From positions 239,345,825-239,409,824 of the forward strand of contig OX352774.1 of assembly GCA_947095535.1 (NCBI GenBank): 64,000 nucleotides of DNA, in the 5' to 3' direction. A model generated the notes under the pieces. It was given only the letters and a program-made list of their open reading frames with translations, made no database searches and was not told where the DNA came from. The DNA comes from Poecilobothrus nobilitatus (taxonomy: Eukaryota > Arthropoda > Insecta > Diptera > Dolichopodidae). Numbering within the stretch: the first letter of the stretch is position 1; each line of letters opens with the position of its first letter. Positions 12,011 through 23,900 of the stretch are shown in pieces. A program made the position numbers and the translations under genes.

Positions 12011-13040
12011 TATGAATTATGAATTTTAAAAAAATATAAAGATATGTAAGATTCTAGAAATCCGAATAGTATTTTAACTGCTAGTTAAATTTGAATTGAT
12101 TTTCAATTAAATAATCTGTTTAATAACAAAAAATTTTAATTGTAAAATTTAAAAATGAAAAAAAAAAAAATAAAATTCCAAAATGGAAAATATTACAAAA
12201 TACTTGGTAACGTTTTGTAAATATTCTAAATGAAAAATATTTTTTTTTTTCTAACACAGATAGGTACATATTAAATTTATATTTAGATATCTATATGTAT
12301 ACATAATATTATATTTATTTAATATTTTAATAGCATAGATACTTTAAAAAAAATATATAATATTCATGCATTTAAATTGAATGTTTATTTTGAAAAAAAA
12401 CAAAATAAAAATGATGAGTTTTTAAAATAAAATTATTTCAAAATTTTTTTAAAGGTTCGCCTTGATTTTGTTATTATTTTTCCTTTCTGTACTTTACTTA
12501 CTTGATTTTTCATTTCTGAATTTTTATTTTATTTGTACAGTAGATATTTTTATTTAAGAATTTTTCTTTCAATACATCGTCATTTGAAGCTTAACAATTT
12601 TTTATTGTAAGTATAAAAGGATTTTTTTAGGTTTTTATCATTCAATTTCCTTATAAAAGTAATAATATATTGTCCATTCTACCCATCGAAGAAGATAAAA
12701 AAAATAAAATCAGTTTCTTGTATTATTAAACATTTCTAATTTTTAATTTTTTCATTTAAAATTTTCAATTCTTAGACATAAAATGTGAAGATGTGGAAAT
12801 CATTTCGTTGGTGTTTTAAAAATGTGAAAATCATTTTGTTAAGGAATTGCTAAGGAAAATTTCTATTTATTTAACACCATTTTCCAGTTTTATGAAAAAT
12901 TTTACAATAAATTTCTATTATTCTTTCATTAATGTTACTTCAGAGAAAAAATATGATTAGCTAAAGTTTATCATTCTAATTGTCTGAAAATTGTAAAGTA
13001 AATGAACTTAACAATTTTTTTTTTTATTTATGTGTTATTT
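12011..13040. other. AT-rich non-coding stretch
   Basis: No coding or RNA feature recognised. Short near-duplicated phrases around 12785-12840 ('gtggaaatcattt', 'gtgaaaatcattt') suggest slippage. Confidence 0.45.
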
Positions 13041-13159
13041 ATATTATAGTTTTACGGTCAACACTGTACTTGGAATCAAGGGATGGTTGCAGGATTTGAA
13101 CTTAAAATTCCTTGCTTAATAAGTCACATGATTAACCACTAGGCCATCGAGATCATAAA
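13041..13159 (-). mobile_element. Older tRNA-derived SINE copy (head region)
   Basis: On the minus strand the head reads 'ctcgatggcctagtggttaa' (A-box-like) and, further on, 'agttcaaatcctgc' (B-box-like). This is the pattern of a tRNA-derived SINE and parallels the copy at 36.80 kb. The body is diverged. A younger SINE (13170-13448) sits directly upstream of its 5' end. Confidence 0.65.
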
Positions 13160-13458
13160 AGCTTAACGATTTATTTATTTATTTATTTATATTAATATTG
13201 CATACATAAATGTAATGCAATATTATTCAAGCATCGGCTCAATAATCAGCAACCAAAGTTTTTTTTACTATTATTAAATTATATACTAATATTATTTATT
13301 TTGTTTATTTTATATACTATATATTTACATTATATTTGGTCGTAAGGGGGTATGTAAAGAAAAAAACACTTATAACCTGTACAGGGATCGAACCCACACT
13401 CCTTCGGTTAATACGCCACACGTCTATACACTAGGCTACCGAAGCCCCAGCTTAACGA
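13160..13458 (-). mobile_element. Young tRNA-derived SINE with 10-bp target-site duplication
   Basis: The minus strand begins 'ggggcttcggtagcctagtg' at 13448, with a B box in 'gggttcgatccctg'. It then matches the 36.5-kb copy through 'acataccccctta', 'accaaatataatgtaaatat' and the terminal '(ATAA)n' tail. The element itself is 13170-13448 (279 bp). It is bracketed by AGCTTAACGA at 13160-13169 and 13449-13458, a perfect 10-bp target-site duplication typical of LINE-driven retroposition. The clean duplication and intact boxes suggest recent insertion. Confidence 0.9.
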
Positions 13459-14544
13459 CTTTTTAAATATTCAATAAAATTAATGAAAATTTGCATATTT
13501 TCAGGCGCATTAATTATTTTTATTTTCGAGTACTACAAAATATTATTGTGTAACTTAGGTGATATTGTGATAACGCTAAAATTTTAATATATCATTACCC
13601 ATACAAAAAAAAAAAGTATTTTTCTTTTTCATTCTGTGCTGACGATGATTTACAACATAAATTGCTGCTGTTGCTTAACATTTTTAAGTTATTTTACAAT
13701 TTTACAATTATTCCACAACAATAGAATTAGATTTTAATTTAGAGATATTATTAATGTAAATTTACATAGGTATATGTATGAATATTATGTATAAATATAA
13801 TATTATGTATCTATAATAATATATATATGGGTTTGCAGAAAAAAATCTTTTACAAATACACACACACTTCTTTATTTTTATGAATATGCATATTTTATTT
13901 TAAAATTGAATTGTAAAATAAAATTACAAGCATTAAAAAAGTTAAAAATGTTTATAGAAAATGAAATAGAAAAATTTTGATTAAATTTTAAGAGTAAAAA
14001 TAATATTTTATCTTTTTTGTTTTTTTGTTAGCATAAAAAACATTTAAACAAATTACTCGTGTATAAATTCTTTTGCATATAAATTAGATTTTGAAAATAA
14101 ATTTTTGATGATTTTCAAATTATGTAAAAAAAAAAAAATTCTATTATAATAGTTTTGAACTTCAGAATTTAAATATATAATATTAAAATATATTAAGAGC
14201 TTTAATGGTAGAATTTTTTGTAATTTATTGTAAAAGTTAAATATTAAATACGTTTTTAAGACTTTTAATTGACCAAAATTTGTCAAAATGCAATTTTAGA
14301 ATATCTTATATTAGGTACGTATATAATATATTCTTTTTAATTATAATCTTTTGAGTTAGAATGTACCTGAACCTCTGTGAAACCTTAATTTAACAGTGTT
14401 TGCAGATAATCCTTATTTAGATCCTCAATAAAAAAATTACAGAAAATATTCTTAGATGAAGTTTTACCTAAATGTTTAATAATGTATAAAAATTTCAATG
14501 TAATTCTGGGAAAAATTTTGATTCCGAAGAAAATTTAGATATTT
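13459..14544. other. AT-rich non-coding stretch
   Basis: No feature supported. The frame at 14053-14286 (-) is low-complexity. A short (CA)n run lies near 13859-13867. Confidence 0.45.
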
Positions 14545-14669
14545 GGTCGTATGCATAAAACTGAGCTTGAACTCAAAGCTTACTTCTGCAAATAAAAATG
14601 CGAGTTCAAGCGCAATTTTTGTATGAAAAAGTGAGATTTGAGTTTAAGCTCATTTTTATGCATTCGACC
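14545..14669. mobile_element. Short foldback (MITE-like) element, ~125 bp
   Basis: The left arm 'ggtcgtatgcataaaactga' continues to 'gagcttgaactcaa'; the right arm is its near-exact reverse complement ('ttgagtttaagctc' to 'atgcattcgacc'). The arms are about 31 bp and cover half the element, so the RNA or single strand would fold into one long hairpin. A second 'gagttcaag' occurs internally. No target duplication is clear. Confidence 0.75.
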
Positions 14670-15511
14670 CATTGAGTAAATAATAAAAGTTCTACTCAAG
14701 GATCATTGAGTAAAATAAAAAAACATCATATTGTTTTAATCAAATAGACTAAATACATAAATAATTTGAGTTAAAATAAAAAACATTAGGCATAACAACA
14801 CTTAAAATTTAGTACATTTTCACACAGGATTACCTCACGATTTCTTCCTTTTTTCTTGCCTTCTTTTAATAGGTTTTCAACTCATTACATTTAGTCAAAA
14901 GCCCTATTGTAATAATAATGAACTTCATAACCAACAAACTGAAGGTAAGATAATCTTGTTTTCTGTATTCAAAAAATATATCTGAATTAGTAGGAATTTA
15001 ATATAGTAATTTACAATATCAAGATTATACGCTTTTCTCAGAATATGTATCTATCTGTATATGAAAGATTCCGAATGGGGAGGGATTTGAAATTGGTTAT
15101 AAAAGCAAGGTTTCCTCTTTTTGTGGTATATTTTTAAAAATTTTGGAAAAAACGATAACCTTGATTTCTCAACGCACTATAAAATCTCTACCGGAATTAT
15201 TCCGGAAAAGGAGCTACCGTGACTTTGTAATCAATTATAAAATCGCACCAGATCTAAAATTTGCCATATATTGGTACTTAATATGTCATATATTCTACAA
15301 AAAGCGACTGTACATTTCTTTCTGATTCAGAATCTTCCATACCTAGATCTATATTAAAAAACAAAAACAATATTAAAATGCTAGATACATTCATAATACA
15401 TACATATATTTGTGTTTAAATCTGAGTATTCGATGAAGTCAATACAGAAGGAGGAATTTTGAAATTATTAAGATAAGCAGTTATTATTTGATGAAAAGCG
15501 AAAAATAATAT
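14670..15511. other. AT-rich non-coding stretch with a faint dispersed-repeat resemblance
   Basis: At about 15070-15200 the phrases 'gggatttgaaattggttata' and 'aaccttgattt' loosely resemble sequence at 34.85 and 57.25-57.38 kb, so an old repeat is possible. The 60-codon frame at 15143-15325 has no recognisable domain. Confidence 0.35.
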
Positions 15512-15633
15512 TAATTTTGTTATTTTTTACATAAAAACATTTTACCATTAGCATTTGATGCATTAAAGTGAGTAATTTTGTTATTTTTTACATAAAAACA
15601 TTTTACCATTGGCATTTGATGCATTAAAGTGAG
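15512..15633. repeat. Tandem duplication of a 61-bp unit
   Basis: The 61-bp block starting 'taattttgttattttttaca' is present at 15512-15572 and 15573-15633 with one visible mismatch ('attagc' versus 'attggc'). The high identity in otherwise diverged sequence implies a recent duplication. Confidence 0.95.
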
Positions 15634-17520
15634 TCAAAAGTCTCATGATATTTTCGGCTCACTTTTAATTGGTCAAAATTCCCATGGAACTCTTGTGTTA
15701 CATTTTGGCTTCTTTTAATTTCATGGAACTTCTGCCGGTTGAAGATTTGGACGAAGCATTTATTTAAAAGAAACTTAATTAGATTTATTAAATTAGAAAT
15801 ATTTTTTATTGCAATTTGTAAGTGCTGTTAATATTTTTCGTATAAAATATTATTTGAACTTAGAAAATCAGTGGAAATCTTTTTTATTAAATTTAAAATG
15901 AATATATTGACATTTTAAACACCAAATCACTATTGAATATTGAGAAACGAAATAATATATTAATTTTTATATTAATTTCTATAAGGATATTTCTTGAAAA
16001 TTCCAATTTATTCCTTTAGATTTTTTTTTTTTATTTTTATTTAATTTTCATTTATTTACTTTTGTACTAATATTTCACCAAATTGAACAATAATTAGAAA
16101 ATCTAAATATTACTTTACTTGAAATAAAATTTTATTCGAAAAAAGAAAAATAAAACCAAATAAAATTAACTAATAAATAAGATATTTATTCAGGATAAAT
16201 TTAAAACTTATATATAAAATACCTAATGTTTCATTCATATAACTATTTAATTTTTAAAAAATAACTTTGAAAAATTGTTACTATATTTTTTATAAGGAAA
16301 AAATAATAAAAGTAAAATAATAAAAAAAAAAAAAAAATTGTAAAAATAAAAAAGTTTCTCTTATTTACATTTTATCAAACCGCAGATATATGTTTATAAA
16401 TTTTTTCCCATCACTTTTTTTTCTAAATTTATCACACTGAACAAAATATTGGTGTTACCACTATTGTTAACGTATTTACAGATATGAACATTTTTTTTAA
16501 TTGAAAACGAATTTAAATAAAAGGTTACCAGATGGCTTTTTTTTTTAAACGGACAGCGTATGTATTAAGGATAAGGTCTCATCTTTTAATTCAATTCATT
16601 TCAACTTTTCAATATATTTTTTTTTTCTTAATAATGTGTTTATTTGCTTTATTTTATTATTCTTAGAAGAAACTTTAACCCTTTCAGGGCCGCTTTCGAA
16701 TTTGCATGTTACAGTTAAATTATGAACTAATTTTGTCAGATACCTATATAATACTGTACACGTAACGTTAATAATATAACAATAAATTTTGATTATAACC
16801 AAGAGTTTTCGCTGGGGATGGTAGTACCATTCACATGTGTACCATTCATTTTCTTATGTGATTCAGCATGAGTACTAGTAGTCTTTTATGAAACAAAAAC
16901 AAATTGAGTTGAAAATCAAATAAACAATAAATAAAATACTGTGGGTGTGCATTTTATACTATTGTAAATTTCCCCATATCAGCTATATATATACATATAT
17001 GTAGTTATATATATATATTTTTATACTTACTGTATTAAAAATATTGAAAAATATTATATAACATCATAATTTGCTAATAAATATTGTAATAGCTTTGTAT
17101 TCACTAACATTTTATAACAAAAATTTAAATTATACACTTATTTTATTGGCACTCTTACTACAAATAACCGAGTACATGTATGTACATTTTCCAATGTCAA
17201 ACAAAGTATGCTACATATGTCCCTTTTTATAAACAATACAATTGTTTTTATAAACATTGTTTGTAAACATATTTTATATAATCTGTAAAAAGAAAAACTG
17301 GCGCATATTTTACCCAATTTTACAGCTGTAATTTCAAGATTCTAGTCTTTTTTTAATTTTCGTGGTACATATTATGTGTACAGGTGGTCGCGAAAGTGTT
17401 AAAAAAATTTAGATACATATTAAAATTATAAAATCTTATATTATAAATACCTTATGTATATATTATAAATATTATGTACCTATTCAAATGATCCTTAAAT
17501 TTTTTTTAAATATAAGTTTA
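15634..17520. other. AT-rich non-coding stretch
   Basis: No gene supported. 'acaggtggtcgcgaaagtg' at about 17381 resembles the end of a TIR transposon, but no inverted partner was found nearby. The minus frame at 16596-16802 is low-complexity. Confidence 0.4.
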
Positions 17521-17790
17521 AGCTAATTTTTGATATTGTTAGGAAGCTCATTGAAAAGCTGTACACCCTTGTACGATAGCGAATTTTGTGTAGGTACTAG
17601 TCTTCCTGTACAATGGAAATCTGAAATTACCTCTGTTTCTAAGATAGTAATAACTACCAACATATTCAATATGGTTTTGCATGTAGGAAGGAAGCAAATT
17701 ATTCTTTAATTTAAATATTAAAACTAGAGCGTTATGAATTAGCCAGTTCTTGATTTCATTTTTTTTCCTTAACATTTTTATGCTGGTCAA
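17521..17790 (-). pseudogene. LINE (non-LTR retrotransposon) C-terminal remnant
   Basis: The minus-strand translation runs 'IKNWLIHNALVLIFKLKNNL', then 'LPSYMQNHIEY', 'RNRGNFRFPLYR', 'TKFAIVQG', and after a +1 shift 'FNELPNNIKN'. This is the typical extreme C-terminus of a jockey/CR1-type LINE ORF2, downstream of the polymerase domain; compare 'FNELPTELKN' in the LINE at 45.6-47.9 kb. Only the last ~90 codons remain, with a frameshift near 17550. There is no reverse transcriptase core, so it is dead. Clade assignment is inferred. Confidence 0.7.
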
Positions 17791-18061
17791 GTTTAACTTC
17801 CTTCACCACCTGGTTTTTATAATTAAAATGGCCTTAAAACACATATTTCGACTTTTACTTCTATTTTAGGATATAAGAATTCATGGCGCCCTTAATTTTG
17901 CAAAAATTTATATTTTCTAACTAAAATATAGCTACTTTAATTTTTATTACACTTTTAATGTTAAAAAGTGGTTAAAGTTAGACAAGTCGATGACAAAAAT
18001 TTTTGAGAATTTATGCATGTTTATCAATAGAAAGTTTTTAATTTTTATAATTTTTGAATAA
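17791..18061. other. Short AT-rich spacer
   Basis: Nothing recognised apart from A/T-rich sequence between a LINE remnant and a tandem-repeat block. Confidence 0.4.
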
Positions 18062-18360
18062 AAAAAATTATTTGAATTTATTTAGTAAAAATCGGAATTC
18101 CAAAAAAAAAAATCTGAAATTATTTAGTAAAAATCTGAATTTATTTAGCAAAACTCTGAAATTCAAAAAAAATACCAGAATATATTTAGCAAAAACCTGA
18201 ATTTGACCAGAAAATGCTATATTATTATAGCGTACAACAGAAGAATTTCGAAAACTCTTATGATTCACGATTTAAAAGCTATAAGTTATGATTCACGTTT
18301 CAAAAGTTGTAATTTATGATTATGATTCACGATTCAAAAGTTTTATTACATGATGTGCTT
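18062..18360. repeat. Two adjacent blocks of short degenerate tandem repeats
   Basis: At 18066-18205 a unit like 'tttagYaaaaaYctgaatt' recurs about six times. At 18255-18340 a different unit, 'atgattcacgatttaaaag', recurs three to four times. Such arrays resemble one end of a foldback element (compare 25.1 and 40.6 kb), but no inverted partner was found. The minus-strand frame 18068-18268 is only a translation of the array. Confidence 0.7.
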
Positions 18361-20756
18361 TTCAAAAAATACCTTTAATGCTAAAAAACTGTTAGTATGG
18401 TAAACCTAATTATGTATCTTTGAATGCATATCTAAAAAAGTTCAATTAAATAAAATTAAATTAAATTACGTATTCAAGCATGTATGCATAACAAATATGG
18501 TGAGGAGGAGCAAAAAAAGAGTGTAAAATAAATATGCATATAAAAGTTGAATTTTGTTCAATAAAACTCACATTTTTTTTTTCTTTTTTTCAATTCAAGT
18601 TGTTAATACATTTGTAGTTACATATTATTTGCATTTTAAAAGAGTTTTTCTTCAACAAAAATTTTATTTTCATTTATTTTCATTCTTGTTTGGTTTTTTA
18701 TTTTATTTTTTTTATTTGATTTGATTTAAATCACTTTATTATACAATCAGTAATTAGAATTTGTAGGGAGGTTTCTTTTTCTATTAGTAATTTTCAAGTG
18801 GGAATTTTGTAACAAAAAGTCAATGAATATGTGTTTATATTATACAATATTTATAGTGTTTTAAATTAAAGAAAAACATTTTTTTTTATTTGTAAATAAA
18901 AAGAGAAATATAATGAAATTACCCTTGTATATATGCAATTTTATAAATAAATTTGATTAATGTTTTTATGTTTTGCTCGTTTTTGCAAAAAAAACTTGAC
19001 TCTTGCTCTGTCCCTCAATTTTTGTATAAATTATTCTTTGCTTGCTTTTTGGAGCATTTTTTCAACTCTCTTTCAATTTATTTTTTCTAATTTAAATTTT
19101 CTTTTACATTTTGATTCTGTGTTGCCGCGTTGTTATAACACGACCTAAACTCGTCTTCATTTTTGTACATTAATGAATCTTGTAACAGTTTTTTATCGAG
19201 ACACAGGTATATCCAACACTTTCCTTTCTGAACAGGTTATGAAAATTTTCCTTTCTAACTGTTCAATGGTAATATTTTATGCTCAAAAATCCCCTATTGT
19301 TTCCAATCTTCAGTTTTTATTTTAGGCAGATCTCATTCTATAAAAGGAGCATTGCATATTGTAAGTTTAAAGTCGGTATTTATAGTATTATCATTTAATT
19401 GCGGCTTGAATTTTTTCATGTGTTCGTAAAATCATAAGTTCGTACAATCATAAAGATATTATTATAACAACTTCACTAATATACTTTCTTGTCAATTTTT
19501 GATATATTGATTAATGCACTGATCACTTCACTGATCACTTTTGATTATAGCACGTTTGATCACTTATCTGTATATAGCGTTGGTTTTTTCAAACTATTAT
19601 AAATTTTGAATGAAATTAGAATTTATTCATGTAACTCCTTAACTTATCTCTTTATTCAACTATATTGTTTAAGAGTTACTATCACATCAGTGTATTTCAT
19701 TTGACTCTATGTTACTTAATTGTATGTCACTTGTGTGTACTCTTGTTTGAATGAATTTCATTTGGTCGTATTTCATTTGACTGGTCAAAATGTTAATTCA
19801 GCCATTTTGCTAAAAAATACAGTCGAATGATACTACAGACAGATAAATGAAATAAAGGCATATGAACCGCTTACATTATTTAATCATTCTTTAACGCGAT
19901 TTCTACAGACTGGGCTTTATATAAGTAATGTGAGAAACATCACTTTTCCTTAAATAAATAAAGCTCACAAACTCTTGATATTATGGTAATCATGGCGAAT
20001 TTAATAATAAATTATGAAAAATTTTCTAAATTTATTGCTGATATGATCTTCTAATGATTTATCTAAGCAAAACCTCATTATTTTCTTAGAATTTTCGAAT
20101 AAACAAAATCAAGATTTTGTTATTGAAGATACAAAAAAAGAACAAAAAAATATGGATAAAAATGAATCTGTTGGGTATTAGCTATTATATGTATATCATA
20201 AATTATAATATACAAATTGCATTTTCTATATATTCATTTTTTATTAAATGATTTTCCAACAAGTTTTTCCAATTTCATATTAAAAAAAAATATAAGAATG
20301 TTAAATGAATGTAATTATATTTATTTTAAAAAACAATGCAAAAACGCAAATACAAAAAAAAAAAAAAATATGAACGAAGAAAAATGAATGAGAACATGAA
20401 ACGATGAAAAAATAAATAAATAAATAAATTGCAATTTCAGTTTTTATTTAATTTAATTTTTAATTTAATTTTTTTTTTTGATTATATCAACTTGATAATT
20501 TCCCAATTTTCTCATTTTCCGATTTATGTGTGCATATTAATATAAAAATTTTCCAATGAACATACAAAATATTCTTGTATAATTTATTTATAATATAATC
20601 AATACATAATATATATAATATACAATGCTCTATATATTATTATCATAATATCTTTTATTTATATAATATATTATTATTGAAAAAGAAAAATAAAAAATAA
20701 AACATTTTTTTCATTTAATTTTTCATTTTCATTTTTTTTTTCTTTTTCTTTTTCAG
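18361..20756. other. AT-rich stretch upstream of the first visible Beat exon
   Basis: It contains short recurrent phrases at 19430-19790 ('ttcgtaMaatcata', 'cactgatcactt', 'tatttcatttgact') that look like an eroded repeat array. The last 60 bases form a T/C-rich tract (about 20725-20754) that serves as the polypyrimidine tract of the acceptor at 20755-20756. No upstream Beat exon (signal peptide) could be identified here. Confidence 0.45.
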
Positions 20757-20965
20757 ATTTAATTCTGGGATTAAGAGACGTATCAGTAACTGTGCCAACA
20801 GCTGTAAAACGTGGTGATGATGCACAACTAATATGTAATTATGATATAGAAAATGATACATTATATTCAGTTAAATGGTATAAAGGACGTCGAGAATTTT
20901 ATCGTTATACACCAAAAGAAAATCCAGCAATGAAAATATTTCCAACAACTGGTGTTAATGTAAAG
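20757..20965 (+). CDS. Beat exon (visible exon 1): N-terminal half of Ig1
   Basis: The acceptor is 'ctttttcag' before 20757 and the donor 'aag|gtaagt' at 20966. The first two bases complete a codon begun in an upstream exon (phase 1); the exon ends on a codon boundary. It encodes residues 1-70: 'LRDVSVTVP', Cys27, 'YSVKWYKGRREFYRY', ending '..TTGVNVK'. The frame could extend a few codons past the donor, but the strong GTAAGT and the in-frame continuation at 35783 fix the end. Confidence 0.93.
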
Positions 20966-23900
20966 GTAAGTAATTGATATAAAAAAAAAAACAAAGACGT
21001 ATTTTTTTCGTATTTTAATGTTACAGTGACACGATTTTTGAAATTTTTAAAATTAAAATTATATCGAATTATAATAATTTTATAATAATGTATAATATAG
21101 ATAGTAAATGCATAAATGGTTCAATGATCTTCGAAAGTCTTGTAAATAGTTACCTATATACTTATAGTCATCGAAAGCAAAAACCAAAAATCTAGAAAAT
21201 TTTACTAATCATTTTTTTTTTGGAACTTTTGTCACAATATAAGCTTAAATTTTAAATAAAACTTTCATGTCTTATAGCCAATCTCCATAAATTAACGTTA
21301 TTCACTTTTTATACCAGTAGATATATGGATATCTACGATATGGTTAAAGGATATATTAAATTTGCCATTACATTTGTGGCACCTTCAAGAAGCTACATAA
21401 TTATGACAAAGTAAAAGTTCTTGCCCAGAGTTGAATTCTGAATTGATTTACTACCAATGTACGTTCGTTCCTCCGTACGATAAATCAAAAAATTAAGCAG
21501 TTACGATTTTCAAATTTTTACGTTTCAACTTTTTAAAATTGTTAATTTCGCTATTTAATTTGAGCAAGTTGCGACAGACGCATTCGAGTAGATGTCATAC
21601 AACTTCTTTATTTATCTGATCCTGATAGTTCAGTGTCTACTTAAGCTAGATTAAATTTTGTGAAAAATGTTAAGTTGCATTCCAATAGCTTCCTAGTTGT
21701 TGGTATTCTTATATCTTAGTACTCTTAATGAAGCCAAACTTCTGCAATCTTATAATGCAATAATGTCTGTTTAATTTATACAATTAATAATTATATCTCT
21801 TATCTGTATAAAAAAAAATCTCGGTATTCGATAAATTAAAATTCTGTAAAAGATGATCAAGCTTTATGGAAACACTGAATATAATATAATACATATATTA
21901 TGTTCATGCGAGTATCCTAGAATTTCCACAGTCTACTCTACACAATTTCTCATTTATCTAATTGTACTTTTTAATCGTGTACCTCTATATAGAGTCCTTT
22001 TGCGAGAATGTAAAAAGTTTCACTACACTTTAGTATAAGACGTGTAGTAATTCTTTTTCCATGTTATTTATATATCTAAGTATAATATAGAAATAATTTC
22101 TATTTATTTGATCGTCAATGTTTTTAGTAAATATTGAATGAAACTAGAACACATTTTATATATAATATATTATATATTATATAATCGTATAAATACATTA
22201 CACAATCACACATAATCAGTTAGCACATACATAATCAATTTTTCTCGTATAAATTAAAACAGTACCTTTATATCATAATGATTATTTTTGATTGAGTATT
22301 GCATAAAATTTGCACTGAATTCATTATGTAAGAAAAAAAAAATTTAATACATATAGACTTGTATAACAGCTTTGTAAGAAAATTGTAACTTTGTATAATA
22401 GCTTTTATAGAAAATGAATTTTTGATTTTACACTAAGCAATTATTCTGATTCATATTTATTTGTTTGTTTTTGAAATATAGATTTTATTTGTAAAGAATC
22501 TCAATACAATTCCATACAGATATTACATTATTAAAAATAATAAAAACAGTGTGTATTTATAAAAAAAAAATAAAAATTATGTTAAAAATTCCCAGAAGTC
22601 TCATTCGAGAATAATTTTTTTTTTTTTCAAAAGATAATATAAAATTATGAAAAATCAAATAATTGCTTTTTAAAAATTGTCATAAAATTTTATTATAGAC
22701 CTTTTTATGTATAATATCCTGAATTTTAAACAACTATTAAAGATGATAAAAATAAAAAATATACATTTTTTTTTTTGGAGATAAAAATTAAATAACATGG
22801 ATTCAGTTATTTTTAAGATATTTTTTGTATTATTAAAACTCATAATTGGATGAGCATTGGATTCTGTCTATCATTAATATATTCAAATTATTTGGAACAT
22901 TTTTTATTGTTTTTTTTCAAATATTATTGTCAAAAATTAAGATTTTTGAAATTAATTAAACAAAGTTTTCCAAGGCATCACTGACACCTCACATATACAC
23001 AATTCATATCTCATTTATAGACCATTACCATTATTACTCGAATTATTCAAGTTTCAAGAACGTTTTAACTATTAATTTAAAAATTTTTAAATTTAAAAGC
23101 TTAAAAATAGTTTTCATTGAATTATTTATTGGTAAAAGATTTTATTTATATTAGGTTATGAATTTATTAAATCGCCTTTCGCTATTAAAAACTATTTACA
23201 AAGGAATCTTTCATCAAAAGTTGCTATATGGGGTAGGTAACAAAATTTCGCCTTGTAAAATTAAACAGTTGAAACTATAAGCTTTTGAACCTTAAAACCT
23301 TTCCTAGCATTAATACTTAAATTTAAAGCTTTTATTAGCATTATAATTGAATATAGTTGTAATATTATAAGCTTTTAAAGTCGACAATAATATTTATATT
23401 TTCAATTATTTTTTTTAAATACCTAACTGTTATATATTTGCGATTATTGACATAATATACTTTTTCAAATAAAAACAAAACATATAGGGGAAAATTTTTT
23501 TAACAAAATTTCTATGAAACACAAGGTAATGTTTAATTTTCTCGAAAATAGTTATAATCTCTTCTATCACCTCCTTTCTTCGTGATATTTGACTTTCGAA
23601 CACTTTGTATATTAAAAGATTAAGAATTGTTAATAAATATTTTACTAAATTTAAGAAATGATTTCCAATCTAAAATTGTGATAAATTAGAAAAATGTATC
23701 TAGGACAACGATGGGTCACTCAAATCATCATATTCTCTATTGTAAAACGAAACATCTCTAAATTTCCTATTAAAATGTTTTATCTATTTACAATATATAA
23801 ATACTTTATTTTTAGATAGATATACATATCTATGTTTTACTATAAAGATACTGGATGACACTTTAAGAATTTTAAGTTTCATAATTTATGGTACTAATTA

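Noticed and set aside
13041..13458. A dimeric SINE (two heads in one element)
   Set aside because: The upstream SINE has its own target-site duplication at both the 13-kb and the 36-kb loci, so the pairs arose by separate insertions rather than as one dimeric unit.
17381..17400. TIR transposon end ('aggtggtcgcgaaagtg')
   Set aside because: No inverted partner or target duplication could be found within reach.
18960..19148. Hydrophobic 62-codon frame as the missing Beat signal-peptide exon
   Set aside because: It has no suitable phase-1 GT donor joining it sensibly to 20757, and its composition is just T-rich DNA; no Beat-like N-terminal pattern.
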